A stretch of 64,000 nt of DNA. It comes from VRUE01 sp963753245. Its GTDB lineage: Bacteria; Actinomycetota; Thermoleophilia; Solirubrobacterales; 70-9. This document shows, piece by piece, positions 24,980-33,866 of this stretch. Made by a program: the position numbers and the translations under genes. Position 1 is the stretch's first letter. The number at the start of each line of letters is the position of its first letter. The stretch covers positions 744,001 to 808,000 of the forward strand of contig CAVWBK010000002.1 of NCBI GenBank assembly GCA_963753245.1. The letters run 5' to 3'. The notes beneath the pieces are model-generated. The model was not told the origin of the DNA, did no database searches, and was given only the letters and a program-made list of their open reading frames with translations.

Positions 24980-25237
24980 CTGTGCGCCGGAGCCAAGGGG
25001 CTTGGGCGCAGAACCCGAGACCTTGAGCCCTGAGTGACTGATCACCTCGATGAGGGGCATCGAAACGCCCCGCGTATTGAACCTCCGTGCCATCGACCCC
25101 AACTCGAGGCTGGATGGACCCCCAGCGATCCGCCCACCCTAGATCCTGGGACTCGGTCCCGGTGTCCGCAGCTCCCTAGCGGCGGACCCCAGAGGACCTT
25201 TTGGTTGTTCCAGATGGGTCGATTCCCTAAAGACGGC
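24980..25237. other. Intergenic region between convergent genes
   Basis: 258 bp; no gene or further hairpin recognised. Confidence 0.35.
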
Positions 25238-25702
25238 TCAGTCGCCCAATGAGGGGGCTGGTGTGATCAGGCCGAGCTGGCCGAGAATCGTCGCGGCGTC
25301 GAAATAGACCCGCTCACAGACCAGCCTCTCATGCTCAAAGAGAAAGAGAGCGATGCAGCGGCAGGTGAACGCCTTACCGGTAGCGGGAATGCCGCGCAGT
25401 GGGCCTTCGTGGGTGCCCCTCAGTGTGAACTCAGCGAAAACCCCGACGTCAGTGTGGTGGAGGGCGATCAACTCGTTGCGCTGGTCGGGGAAGGCCGCGC
25501 GGGTGTCCTCAAAGTAGCCACGGACCGCCGCGGGACCGTCAAACACATCGCCGGTCGGGATGATCTCGTAGCGCGGGTGATCGAAGGTCTCAACGGTAAG
25601 GTCGAACTCGTGCCGATTCTCTGACTCCATGTGCTTGCGGACGATCGCCTCACGCGTTCGCCGCAGCTCCTCCTCGGGGATTCTCACCACCCACACCTCC
25701 AC
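25238..25702 (-). CDS. SnoaL-like polyketide cyclase / ester cyclase family protein
   Basis: 154 residues. The frame begins with GTG 25702 directly after the TetR stop; a start a few codons later is possible. The NTF2-like fold is shown by 'YEIIPTGDVFDGPAAVRGYF', 'ELIALHHTDVGVFAEFTLRG' and 'CRCIALFLFEHERLVCERVY', typical of SnoaL-like ester cyclases. It is co-transcribed with the TetR gene and so may act on, or bind, a compound that the neighbouring exporter handles. The substrate is unknown. Confidence 0.83.
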   Translation of the reverse strand: MEVWVVRIPEEELRRTREAIVRKHMESENRHEFDLTVETFDHPRYEIIPTGDVFDGPAAVRGYFEDTRAAFPDQRNELIALHHTDVGVFAEFTLRGTHEGPLRGIPATGKAFTCRCIALFLFEHERLVCERVYFDAATILGQLGLITPAPSLGD

Positions 25703-26266
25703 CTAGTCGAACAACGCATCAAGGCCGAGCTCGAACATCCGCCGCCAGGCGCCCGGTTGGAGCCTCTCCGCCGCCCTGGTTGCGGCGAAGAGTAGCCGGA
25801 GATCAAGGGTAGTCGCGTCGGCTCGCAGACCCTCCGCCTTGGCCGCGCTCAGCAGTGCTTCGAGAGCGATCGTCGCGCCGCCCAGCGCCTGCTCGACGTC
25901 GGCATGGGTCGAGACGCAGGCCATCGCCTCGCCGATCAGATCATCGGCCCCCTGGCGCTCGACATAGGCGCGCAGGAGCGCGGTGAGCGCCTCACGGGGC
26001 GAGTCCCCGCCCCGCAGTGCCGCGAGCGCATCGCCCTCGACCTCTTCCAGCCGTTCGACGACAAGCGCCGCCAGCAAATCTTCCTTTGAAGGAAACTGCC
26101 GATAGACGCTGCCCACGCCGGCTTCCGCGGCGGCGGCGATCGCCGGCATCGGCGCCGCCAGCCCCTCGCTCGCGAAGACCCTTCCCGCGGCGCGCAACAG
26201 GCAGCGCCGTTTCCCCTCGGCGTCGAGCTGGGCCCAGGCCGTCTCCGGGTCAGCCGGAATGGTCAT
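25703..26266 (-). CDS. TetR-family transcriptional repressor
   Basis: 187 residues from ATG 26266. The N-terminal HTH is clear: 'LLRAAGRVFASEGLAAPMPA' then 'IAAAAEAGVGSVYRQFPSKE' and 'DLLAALVVERL'. The C-terminal helical domain belongs to the group often annotated SbtR/TetR-like. It is divergent from an MFS exporter with only 47 bp between the starts, the usual arrangement for a TetR-controlled efflux gene. A palindrome overlapping its own start codon is a candidate operator. Confidence 0.92.
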   Translation of the reverse strand: MTIPADPETAWAQLDAEGKRRCLLRAAGRVFASEGLAAPMPAIAAAAEAGVGSVYRQFPSKEDLLAALVVERLEEVEGDALAALRGGDSPREALTALLRAYVERQGADDLIGEAMACVSTHADVEQALGGATIALEALLSAAKAEGLRADATTLDLRLLFAATRAAERLQPGAWRRMFELGLDALFD

Positions 26267-26270
26267 TCCG
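26255..26270. promoter_or_regulatory. Candidate TetR operator palindrome
   Basis: CGGAATG-GT-CATTCCG, perfect 7-bp arms with a 2-bp centre, overlapping the TetR start codon and 44 bp from the MFS start. A chance palindrome is possible. Confidence 0.45.
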
Positions 26271-26313
26271 CTACTCTAGCTGCCTTCCGGGCCCGAGCCT
26301 GGCCGCCGAGAAG

Positions 26314-27759
26314 ATGGCCTCCGAAACCGCCGACCGAACCCACCCTAACGTCACCCTGGCCGTGCTCGCCCTCGGCGGGCTCTCCTACGCGATGCTGAGC
26401 TCGCTGGTAGTGCCAGCTTTGCCGACCATGCAACACGAGCTCGGCACGACGGAGACCGGGATCACCTGGTTGCTCACCGGCTACCTGCTCGCCGCCTCTG
26501 TCGGCACCGCGATCATCGGCAGACTCGGTGACATGTACGGCAAGGAGCGCCTCTTGCTGGCAACCCTGCTGATCCTCACCTTTGGCACACTGATCGCGGC
26601 GCTGACCAGTTCGCTTCCGGTGTTGATCGCCGCTCGAGTTATCCAGGGCGTTGCCGGTGGCATCTTCCCGCTCTCCTTCGGGATAGTCCGCGACGAGTTC
26701 CCCACCGCCCGGGTTGCCGGTGGGATCGGTCTCCTCTCGGCGATCCTTGGCACCGGTGGCGGCGTCGGCATCGTCCTCTCCGGCGTGATCGTCGAGCACC
26801 TCAACTACCACTGGCTGTTCTGGATCCCGCTCGCCCTGGTCATTGTCGCCGCTTTCGCAACCTGGCGCCTGGTGCCCGAGTCGCCGGTTCGCACCCCGGG
26901 CCGCATCAACTGGCTCGCGGGCATCTTGATGAGCATCGGCATCTCGGCGGTGTTGCTGGCGATCAGCCAGACGACTAGCTGGGGCTGGGGCTCGGCGAAG
27001 ACGATCGGCCTGGTCGCCATCGGTCTAGCCTTCACCGCGGCCTGGATCGCGGTCGAGACGCGCAGCGATCACCCACTGATTGACATGGCGATGATGCGGG
27101 TGCGCGGCGTCTGGACCACCAACGCGGCCGCCTTCCTCCTGGGCGCCGGCCTCTACGCCTCCTTCATCGTCTTCCCCCAGTTCGCACAGTTGCCGACCAG
27201 GACCGGTTTCGGCTTCGGTGCCTCGGTCGTCGTCTCGGGTCTTTACCTATTGCCCGCGACAATCGGAATGACGATCCTCGGGCTCAGGGCCGGCGCGATC
27301 TCGGCACGTTTTGGCTCGCGCGCGGCACTGCTCGGCGGCACGGTGTTCTCGGCCGCCTCCTTCTTAGTCCTCGCCGTGGCCCACGATCACCCCTGGGAGT
27401 TCCTCCTCGCCGCCACCCTGCTCGGCATCGGCATCGGACTCGCCTTTGCGGCGCTCGGCAACCTGATCGTGCAGGCAGTTCCCAGCCACCAGACCGGTGT
27501 CGCCAGCGGCATGAACACCGTGATGCGCACCCTCGGCGGCGCGCTCGGGGGTCAACTCTCGGCGACCTTTATCGCCGGCAACGTTTCAGACGGCCTGCCG
27601 ACCGTCACCGGTTTCACCGAGACCTTCGTGATGGCGACCGGCTTCCTCGTCCTCTGTTTCTTCGCCGGCTTACTGGTGCCGAAGGCGATCGCAGCCAAGA
27701 CCGAGGCGGGCGCGACCGAGGCCACCGCGACATCGACACCCGAGGCTGCTCGCGCCTAG
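26314..27759 (+). CDS. MFS exporter, DHA2-like family
   Basis: 481 residues from ATG 26314 (MASETADRTHPNVTLAVLAL); the open frame begins earlier, but upstream sequence overlaps the TetR gene. About 14 membrane helices are predicted. It has motif A 'GRLGDMYGKERLLL', 'VIQGVAGGIFPLSFGIVRDE' and 'GGGVGIVLSGVIVEHLNYHW', as in EmrB/QacA-type transporters. The Ala/Thr-rich cytoplasmic tail is unremarkable. It likely exports a toxic compound and is likely repressed by the divergent TetR. Confidence 0.93.
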   Translation: MASETADRTHPNVTLAVLALGGLSYAMLSSLVVPALPTMQHELGTTETGITWLLTGYLLAASVGTAIIGRLGDMYGKERLLLATLLILTFGTLIAALTSSLPVLIAARVIQGVAGGIFPLSFGIVRDEFPTARVAGGIGLLSAILGTGGGVGIVLSGVIVEHLNYHWLFWIPLALVIVAAFATWRLVPESPVRTPGRINWLAGILMSIGISAVLLAISQTTSWGWGSAKTIGLVAIGLAFTAAWIAVETRSDHPLIDMAMMRVRGVWTTNAAAFLLGAGLYASFIVFPQFAQLPTRTGFGFGASVVVSGLYLLPATIGMTILGLRAGAISARFGSRAALLGGTVFSAASFLVLAVAHDHPWEFLLAATLLGIGIGLAFAALGNLIVQAVPSHQTGVASGMNTVMRTLGGALGGQLSATFIAGNVSDGLPTVTGFTETFVMATGFLVLCFFAGLLVPKAIAAKTEAGATEATATSTPEAARA

Positions 27760-28140
27760 CCACCCGAGCAACTCTGTAACACGAGAAGATTCGGCGACGG
27801 ACTTCCTTCGACATATCCGAGGCGCAGCCGCACCGCTGCAGAGACGTCCTGGGAACCGCTCCCGCCCGGACACTCGGTGCTGATGAAGCTGTGTCTACTT
27901 CGCACCCCCCGCCCAGAGCCTCAGCGAAAAAAGTGAGATTCGAGTGTCGACGCCTCCCAGCGAGTTGAGCCGGACCGCGACAGTGACTGACGCACCTACC
28001 TGCCCACCCCGCATCCGGAAGCCGGCGAGGCGGTGGCCGCTGTGGCCGTCTTCTGTAGAGGGTCGGTTTGAAATTCATCGCGGACGATCCTCCACCCGCC
28101 CCAAACCCACGATTCCGGCAAGAGGGGCGGCAGCGACTGA
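27760..28140. other. Intergenic region between convergent genes, no gene seen
   Basis: 381 bp. No coding signature, strong hairpin or RNA was recognised. Confidence 0.4.
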
Positions 28141-29016
28141 CTAGTCGCCAAGAAAACTGCGGGCCCGCTCGGCGACCAGATCGGGCCGCTCGTCGGCGAT
28201 AAAGTGCCCGCAATCGGGCACCAGCTCGACCCCCATGTCCTCGGCGTGGCTCTCGTAGCCGGCTAGCATCGAGGGACGCATGACGAAGTCGTCTTCGCCG
28301 AAGAGAAGCAGGGTCGGCACGCTGAGGCGCGCTCGCTCGTAGCGGCCTCGCATGATCGGCACAGTCTCCTTCAGGTTGAAGGTCCGATAGGTCCGCACCC
28401 CGGCCATCGCGTGCTCGGGTTCGGCCATCTTGTCGGCGAAGATGCCTAGCGTCCGCTCGTCCCAGACGTCCTTTCGTGTCGAGCCGCCGACGATCACTCT
28501 GCGGATGAAGCTGCCGTCACGATGCAGTCGGTATCCGAGGATCGGAGCGAGGACCACCCACTGGTACCAGAATCGCCACAGATGCGGTGCCATTGCCGCT
28601 GGCGGGACCCAGGGATGAAGAATGTTCAGGGCCAGGTAGCGATCAAAGCGCTCGGGCGCCTTGATCCCCAGCAGGAAGCCGATCCAGCCGCCCCAGTCGT
28701 GGGCGACCAGCTTGACGCGCTCGAGGCCGAGCTCGTCGAGGACCGCTAGCACGTCATCGCCCATGTTCTCCTTCTCATAGCCGCCCCGCGGTGCGTCTGA
28801 CCAGCCATACCCGCGCAGGTCCACGGCCAGCACCCGGTGGCCGTCGGCGGCGAGCGTGGGCAGCAGATCACGCCACTCGAACCAGTGCTGGGGCCAGCCA
28901 TGCAGGCAAAGGACGACGTCCTCGCCCTCCCCCGCTTCGGCGACATGGAAATCGAGCCCCCGGGCCCTCACCCAGCGGTGGCTGACGCCTTCGACCTCGG
29001 GTAGCTCGACCGTCAT
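28141..29016 (-). CDS. Alpha/beta hydrolase, epoxide-hydrolase-like
   Basis: 291 residues from ATG 29016 (MTVELPEVEGVSHRWV). It has the oxyanion motif 'LCLHGWPQHWFEWRDLLP', the nucleophile elbow 'LVAHDWGGWIGF' with Asp as nucleophile, and a late His in 'PDCGHFIADERP'. Asp in place of Ser together with HGWP is typical of epoxide hydrolases and haloalkane dehalogenases. A cap domain with 'LHPWVPPAA' follows. It begins 22 bp after the threonine synthase stop and probably shares its transcript. Confidence 0.88.
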   Translation of the reverse strand: MTVELPEVEGVSHRWVRARGLDFHVAEAGEGEDVVLCLHGWPQHWFEWRDLLPTLAADGHRVLAVDLRGYGWSDAPRGGYEKENMGDDVLAVLDELGLERVKLVAHDWGGWIGFLLGIKAPERFDRYLALNILHPWVPPAAMAPHLWRFWYQWVVLAPILGYRLHRDGSFIRRVIVGGSTRKDVWDERTLGIFADKMAEPEHAMAGVRTYRTFNLKETVPIMRGRYERARLSVPTLLLFGEDDFVMRPSMLAGYESHAEDMGVELVPDCGHFIADERPDLVAERARSFLGD

Positions 29017-29038
29017 CGCGGTCGCCAGCCTCGTCGAG

Positions 29039-30334
29039 CTAGGCCGAGGGAACGCCGACGCCCGACTGGCGGAAGTCGGAGACGACCTGCTCCATCGTGG
29101 CGGGATCGCAGGGGATGTTTTCTGGCCACGGCCGTATCGGCTGCTCGCTGAGCGTCTTGACACCATTGCCGCTGATCACGATCACCACGGTGTCATCGGC
29201 TCCGATCACGCCCTGCTGGGCGAGCTTCATCGTCGCCCCCACTGTGGTTCCGCCGGCGGGCTCGGTGAGTACCCCCTCGGTGGCGGCAAGCAACTCCATC
29301 GCGGTGATGATCTCGCCGTCGGGCACGGCAGCGGCCGAGCCGCCGCGGCTGCGGACAGCCTCGAGCACGAGTGGCCCATCGCCGGGCGCGCCGATCGCCA
29401 GTGACTGGGCCAGCGTCTCCGGCACCTGGGGCACGATCTCGGCTCTCTCCTCGACGATCGCGGTCGCGATCGGCGAGCAACCGACCGGCTGGCCGACGTG
29501 GAGCCTGGTCTGACTGGTGGCGGCAAGGCCGACGGCCTCCATCTCGTTCAGGCCCTTGTGGACCCGCGAGGAGAGGGTGCCACCCGCGGCGGGCATGACG
29601 ATGTGATCGGGCGCATCGTTGTCAAGTTGCTCGACCACCTCATAGGCGAGCGTCTTAGCGCCCTCCGCATAGAACGGGCGCAGGGTGATGTTCGCGAACT
29701 GCAGGCCACTCGCTTCGGCCAACTCGCGGCAGGCCCGGTTGGCTTCGTCGTAGTTGCCGTTCAGTTGGCAGACCTCGGCCCCTAGCGCGCGACAGCCGCG
29801 CGCCTTGGCCCGCTCCAGGTTGGCCGGATAGAAGATGTAGGGCCGCAGGCCTGCCTTGGCGCCCAGCGAGGCGGTTGCGGTGCCGACATTGCCGGTTGAA
29901 ACGCAACCGATCTCGGCACAGCCGAGCTCCAGGGCGCGGGCGACGGCCATGCTGACCACGCGGTCCTTGTAGGAGAGCGAGGGTCGGTTGGTCGAGTCGT
30001 CCTTGATGTAGAGGTTGCGCAGGCCGAGCTCGGCACCGAGGCGATCGGCCCTGATCAACGGCGTCAGCCCCGAGAATGTGCCGACCCGCTGCGAGGCCGC
30101 GAGGTCGGTAATCGGCAACAGCTCCTCATACCGCCAGATGTTGAGCGGGCGCTGCTCCGGGCCAAGCTCGGCAATCAGTGCCCGGGCGCGCTCGTAGTCG
30201 TAGTCGATATCGAGGCCCTTGCTGCAACTCGGGCACCGGAAGGCGGTATCGCTGAGCGGGGCGCGGTACCCGCAGTCGGGGCAGACCAGCTCCGTCGCGC
30301 AGGAGCGGGTTCGCTGGTCGGCCGGCCGATTCAT
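29039..30334 (-). CDS. thrC: Threonine synthase
   Basis: 431 residues from the ATG at 30334 (MNRPADQRTRSCATELVC); an ATG at 30358 is also in frame. An N-terminal zinc-ribbon-like part (CPDCGYRAPLSDTAFRCPSC) precedes the fold-type II PLP domain. The PLP lysine lies in 'RPSLSYKDRVVSM', the phosphate loop in 'CVSTGNVGTATASLG', and 'VIVISGNGVKT' binds the ring end. It converts O-phosphohomoserine to threonine. It lies 102 bp downstream of the LeuRS-like gene on the same strand and is followed by a hydrolase. Confidence 0.9.
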   Translation of the reverse strand: MNRPADQRTRSCATELVCPDCGYRAPLSDTAFRCPSCSKGLDIDYDYERARALIAELGPEQRPLNIWRYEELLPITDLAASQRVGTFSGLTPLIRADRLGAELGLRNLYIKDDSTNRPSLSYKDRVVSMAVARALELGCAEIGCVSTGNVGTATASLGAKAGLRPYIFYPANLERAKARGCRALGAEVCQLNGNYDEANRACRELAEASGLQFANITLRPFYAEGAKTLAYEVVEQLDNDAPDHIVMPAAGGTLSSRVHKGLNEMEAVGLAATSQTRLHVGQPVGCSPIATAIVEERAEIVPQVPETLAQSLAIGAPGDGPLVLEAVRSRGGSAAAVPDGEIITAMELLAATEGVLTEPAGGTTVGATMKLAQQGVIGADDTVVIVISGNGVKTLSEQPIRPWPENIPCDPATMEQVVSDFRQSGVGVPSA

Positions 30335-30436
30335 CGGCCCGCGTAACTCCCACACCACGAGGGCAGGCCGCCAGCCTTGGCAAACCTCATCCTCCGCTTA
30401 TCCAGGTTTCCCATCTGGCGCTCAAACATCGTCGGA

Positions 30437-32626
30437 TCAGGATAGCGCCTCGACAGGCTGGGGCCAAGATGCGAGCATATCGACCTCCGTTTGGCGCCCA
30501 GCGGCGACCAAAACGCCCTCCGAGAAGTGCGGGGCAAAGGGAGCCAAGGCGCGCAGGAGCAGCACCAGAGCCTCGACAAGGGCCTCGGCGTCGGCACGGC
30601 TGAGCCGCTCGCGACGCTGGATCACCCGCTTCTCATAGTCCTGAATCCGCTCGAAGAGTCGAGTCAGATCGCGGATCGCCTTGTGCATCTGTAGCTCGAA
30701 CAGGTCGGCGGTGATCCGCTCGATCCCGTTCTCACACCATTTGCTGAGCCGCTCGCGCATGAAGCCGGTGTCGATTTCGGCCTCGGCGTCCACCGCCGCC
30801 TCCTCGACCCTCCGCAGACGGTCGATCGCGTAGTCCCAGAGGTTGTTGAGAAAGCGGCTGGCGAAACGGATCGCGCCGTCGTTCCAATTCAAGGTCTTGG
30901 CTGGGCCAGCGGCGTAGAGGATCGCGATTCGGACCGCGTCGGCCCCGTGGCGCTCGACCAGCTCGTCGGGGTCTACGACATTGTCAAGGTGCTTGCTCAT
31001 CTTGCGCCCGTCGGCGACGACCATCTCGTGGAAGAGACAGCCGGCGAAGGGCTCGCCGTCCTCGATGAAGGAGAAAGGCCCGAGGTCGCGCAGCGCCTTT
31101 GTCACCACCCGCTGGTCGAAGACGAAGCTGCCGCTGTCGTTGCCGGCGACAAGCCGCTCGGCGGGTAGCCAGCGCTGCAGGTCGGGGTGGGAAAACATCT
31201 CCTCGGCGCGGGCTGCCGGTGGCACCGCAGCCGGAACCCAGAGCCAAAGGGCGTCGAAGTGGCAATCGAGCGTGTCGGTCTCGCGTCTTGCCGGTCCGCC
31301 GCAGCGCGGACAATCGACCTCGACAAAATCCGCCCGCTCGGCGAGCGGATTTCCCTCGCCGGTCGGCTCTATATCGCGCGGCAATACCACCGGCAGCTGC
31401 TCGAGGGCGACCGGAACGGGGCCACAATCCTCACAATTGATGACCGGGATCGGTGTCCCCCAGTAGCGCTGTCGGCCGATCGAGAAGTCCGCGGCTCGGT
31501 AGCGGCACGCCGGGCGCGACTCGGCCCCGGCGAGTGCCCCGCCCCCGCCCCCCACTCGCTCGACCCGGGCGGCGATCGCCGCGTCGGCCTCGTCGAGCGC
31601 CGGGACGGCGAGCGCAGCGATCGGCCCAAAGCGGGCGTCGACGATCGGCGAGATGAGGACCGGCAGAGCCCCTTCACCGCCGAGATTCTGCAGCGAGGCG
31701 TTGGTATCGATCACGGGCACCGCCTTCGCGTCGCGGGCACTGCGCTCCCAGCCCCCGGAGCGAAGCTCATCGAGCTCGGTCCGGACAGCCGGCTCCGCGG
31801 CCCAGCGCTCCACCTCGGGATGGCGCGGAGAGACAAGGACAAAGCGCGCCTCATCGAGCGCCCCGCTGTGGGGCGTGAAGACCGTCACCTCGCCGCCGCC
31901 GCCCGGATCGCGGAGCTCAAGCTCGACACCATCGGTGCGGCCAAGGATGTAGCGCTGGGTTTTCATTGAAAGCTGATCCCAGTGCTCGAGGCCGGCCAGG
32001 TTGCGATCGTTCTCCTCGAGGTAAGGCGCGACGCTGAGAAACCAGGTCGGCCGGCGGATCAGCCGCACCGGGTTGTGACAGCGCCAGCAGCGTCCGTCCT
32101 CGACCTGCAGTGCGGCGAGCGTGGTCTGGCAGCTGTCGCACCAATCGACCGTGGTATCGGCGCGGTAGATGAGCCCGGCCTCAAGCAGGGTGATGAACAG
32201 CCACTGCGACCAGCGGTACTGGCTCTCATCGGAGCTGTAGAAAACCCGCTCGTAGTCGAAGCTGTAGCCGAGGCGCTTCATCTGCTCGAGCATCCGCTCG
32301 CCGCTTCGCAAGACCCAATCCGCGGGCGCCACCTTGCGCTCGATCGCCGCCATCTCCGCCGGCAGACCGAATGCATCGAATCCGAAGCCGAGCAAAACGG
32401 CGTCGCCACGAGCGCGGCGAAAGCGCGCATAGGCATCGCCGATTGAGTAATCGCGCACGTGGCCCATGTGCAGGTTGCCCGAGGTAAAGGGGCTCGAGGG
32501 CTTCACATAGACGGCCTGCTGTCCCGCGGCCGGACTCGGTGTCCGATATGCCCCACGCTCCTCCCAAGCAGCCTGGCAGGCCGCCTCGACGGCGCCGGGG
32601 TCATATCTCGGTCTCGCACTGCTCAT
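30437..32626 (-). CDS. Divergent leucyl-tRNA-synthetase-like class I synthetase
   Basis: 729 residues, shorter than usual bacterial LeuRS (over 800). The class I core is intact: HIGH motif 'SGNLHMGHVRDYSIGDAYAR' (about 49-68), 'GFDAFGLPAEMAAIERK', zinc site 'DWCDSCQTTLAAL...CWRC', and 'GRKMSKHLDNVVDPDEL'. The CP1 editing domain is present but its key blocks are altered: the TRPDT strand is 'VFTPHSGALDEARF', and AVPAHD reads 'LAVPALDEAD'. The protein ends after the anticodon-binding helices ('LAPFAPHFSEG') without the C-terminal tRNA-binding domain. It may be a second LeuRS or an enzyme with another substrate. Confidence 0.85.
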   Translation of the reverse strand: MSSARPRYDPGAVEAACQAAWEERGAYRTPSPAAGQQAVYVKPSSPFTSGNLHMGHVRDYSIGDAYARFRRARGDAVLLGFGFDAFGLPAEMAAIERKVAPADWVLRSGERMLEQMKRLGYSFDYERVFYSSDESQYRWSQWLFITLLEAGLIYRADTTVDWCDSCQTTLAALQVEDGRCWRCHNPVRLIRRPTWFLSVAPYLEENDRNLAGLEHWDQLSMKTQRYILGRTDGVELELRDPGGGGEVTVFTPHSGALDEARFVLVSPRHPEVERWAAEPAVRTELDELRSGGWERSARDAKAVPVIDTNASLQNLGGEGALPVLISPIVDARFGPIAALAVPALDEADAAIAARVERVGGGGGALAGAESRPACRYRAADFSIGRQRYWGTPIPVINCEDCGPVPVALEQLPVVLPRDIEPTGEGNPLAERADFVEVDCPRCGGPARRETDTLDCHFDALWLWVPAAVPPAARAEEMFSHPDLQRWLPAERLVAGNDSGSFVFDQRVVTKALRDLGPFSFIEDGEPFAGCLFHEMVVADGRKMSKHLDNVVDPDELVERHGADAVRIAILYAAGPAKTLNWNDGAIRFASRFLNNLWDYAIDRLRRVEEAAVDAEAEIDTGFMRERLSKWCENGIERITADLFELQMHKAIRDLTRLFERIQDYEKRVIQRRERLSRADAEALVEALVLLLRALAPFAPHFSEGVLVAAGRQTEVDMLASWPQPVEALS

Positions 32627-32705
32627 TCCTGAATTCTCCCAAAGCCGTAAAGAGCGCCGGCCGGGGAGCTCCCCTCAGCGGCGCCCCAGACCCAACGCCT
32701 GGTCT

Positions 32706-33134
32706 TCAGGCGAAGGCCCAGAACTTATTGGCGAGGAAATTGAACGGCATCGCGATCGCGACCGCAATCGCCTGGGCGCTGAGCTCGCCGAGCCCTGTGC
32801 CGGAGAGCAGCACCTCGAGTGCCATCAGGTTGATCGCCAGCGAGACAAGACTGACAGCGAAGAAGCGCACTGCCTGAAAGCCGGCGTGGCCGGCGCCTGC
32901 GGCGAAGGTCCAGTGACGATTGAGCAGGAAGTTGTTGGTCACGGCGACCGCGAAGGACCCGATCGCGGCGAGGGTGTGGTGGACCGCGAGATTGTCGGTC
33001 AAAATGGCGAACACGGCCAGGTTGATCAGGTAGCCAGAGCCGCCGACCAAACCGAACCTGACCAGCTGCAGCCAGCTAGCCGGCCGCCTGGCGGCGGCAC
33101 CGATGCGATACGCGAGTTCGGCGGACTGGCTCAT
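32706..33134 (-). CDS. GtrA-family membrane protein
   Basis: 142 residues with four predicted helices. The GtrA pattern 'QLVRFGLVGGSGYLINLAVF' opens the first helix, and 'AVTNNFLLNRHWTFA' and 'NFLANKFWAFA' are the repeated NF(L)xxRxWTF motifs. GtrA proteins are thought to help move lipid-linked sugars across the membrane for cell-wall polysaccharide decoration. No glycosyltransferase gene is adjacent, so the pathway is open. Confidence 0.92.
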   Translation of the reverse strand: MSQSAELAYRIGAAARRPASWLQLVRFGLVGGSGYLINLAVFAILTDNLAVHHTLAAIGSFAVAVTNNFLLNRHWTFAAGAGHAGFQAVRFFAVSLVSLAINLMALEVLLSGTGLGELSAQAIAVAIAMPFNFLANKFWAFA

Positions 33135-33169
33135 AGCAGCGGCTAAGAGTACGTAATGTTGCGCCCCAC

Positions 33170-33808
33170 ATGCGGAGCAAAATCACCATCCTCGCCACGC
33201 TCGCCGCGGCCGCGATCGCGGTCGCCCTGGTCTTGACTATCGGAAATGGCGGCAAATCCGCCGCGGCCTCAGCCCAAACGCCGATCCCGGGCCAACCCCA
33301 CATTGCCTTCATCTCGCCGCGAAATGGCGCCGCCCAGCGTGGCCTGGCGGTTGTCGTCAAGGTCGCGGTCGAAAACTTCCTCCTCGCGCCGGCGCATTTT
33401 GGCGGCGAACCGCTGCTCGGCGAGGGCAACATCCGCTTCAGCCTGCACCGCGTCCCCGACTGCGTTGACCCGGCGAAGCTGCAGCGGGCGATCGAAAGCC
33501 CATTCGGCAACGAACGCCTGGAGGGGGCGTCCTTTGACTACCCCCACTACGCCGGGCCAAATGGGATCCTCGGCGCCCGGGTTGGCGCCAGCGGCAGCTA
33601 CTCGCCGGCAACCCGCCCGGAGATCTACTACAGCCAACTGCGGCCGGGCTTCTACCGCCTGGTGGCGACGCTGGCCGCCAACGACCGCTCCCCCACCCCC
33701 TATCACGCGGTCACCAGCTTTCAGATCTTGGAGAAACCAAACCATCCGCTGCCCAGGTGCAGCGGGGGCAAGGTCTCAAGTGCCAAGGCGGCAACCTCCT
33801 TCGAATAG
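33170..33808 (+). CDS. Secreted protein, function unknown
   Basis: 212 residues from ATG 33170. A signal peptide or N-terminal anchor (ITILATLAAAAIAVALVLTI) is followed by a beta-rich domain with 'PHIAFISPRNGAAQRGLAVV', 'VKVAVENFLLAP', 'YYSQLRPGFYRLVATLAAND' and a closing 'PLPRCSGGKVSS'. The 'F-SPRNGA' opening resembles Ig-like exported domains. It sits 35 bp from the divergent GtrA gene and 58 bp before the ABC exporter. No catalytic motif is seen. Confidence 0.75.
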   Translation: MRSKITILATLAAAAIAVALVLTIGNGGKSAAASAQTPIPGQPHIAFISPRNGAAQRGLAVVVKVAVENFLLAPAHFGGEPLLGEGNIRFSLHRVPDCVDPAKLQRAIESPFGNERLEGASFDYPHYAGPNGILGARVGASGSYSPATRPEIYYSQLRPGFYRLVATLAANDRSPTPYHAVTSFQILEKPNHPLPRCSGGKVSSAKAATSFE

Positions 33809-33852
33809 ACGCCGCAGCCCGCGAGGGATGAGGGAGCCAATACTTCACTTTG

Positions 33853-33858
33853 TATAGT
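33853..33858 (+). promoter_or_regulatory. Candidate -10 box of the ABC exporter operon
   Basis: TATAGT eight bases before the ATG at 33867. If used, transcription would begin within a few bases of the start codon, that is, a nearly leaderless mRNA. No -35 was recognised. Confidence 0.4.
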
Positions 33859-33866
33859 CAGGTCCG

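Noticed and set aside
32660..32690. GGGGAGCTCCCC palindrome as an operator or terminator
   Set aside because: A 12-bp palindrome without loop or neighbouring motif, in very GC-rich DNA; chance is a sufficient explanation.
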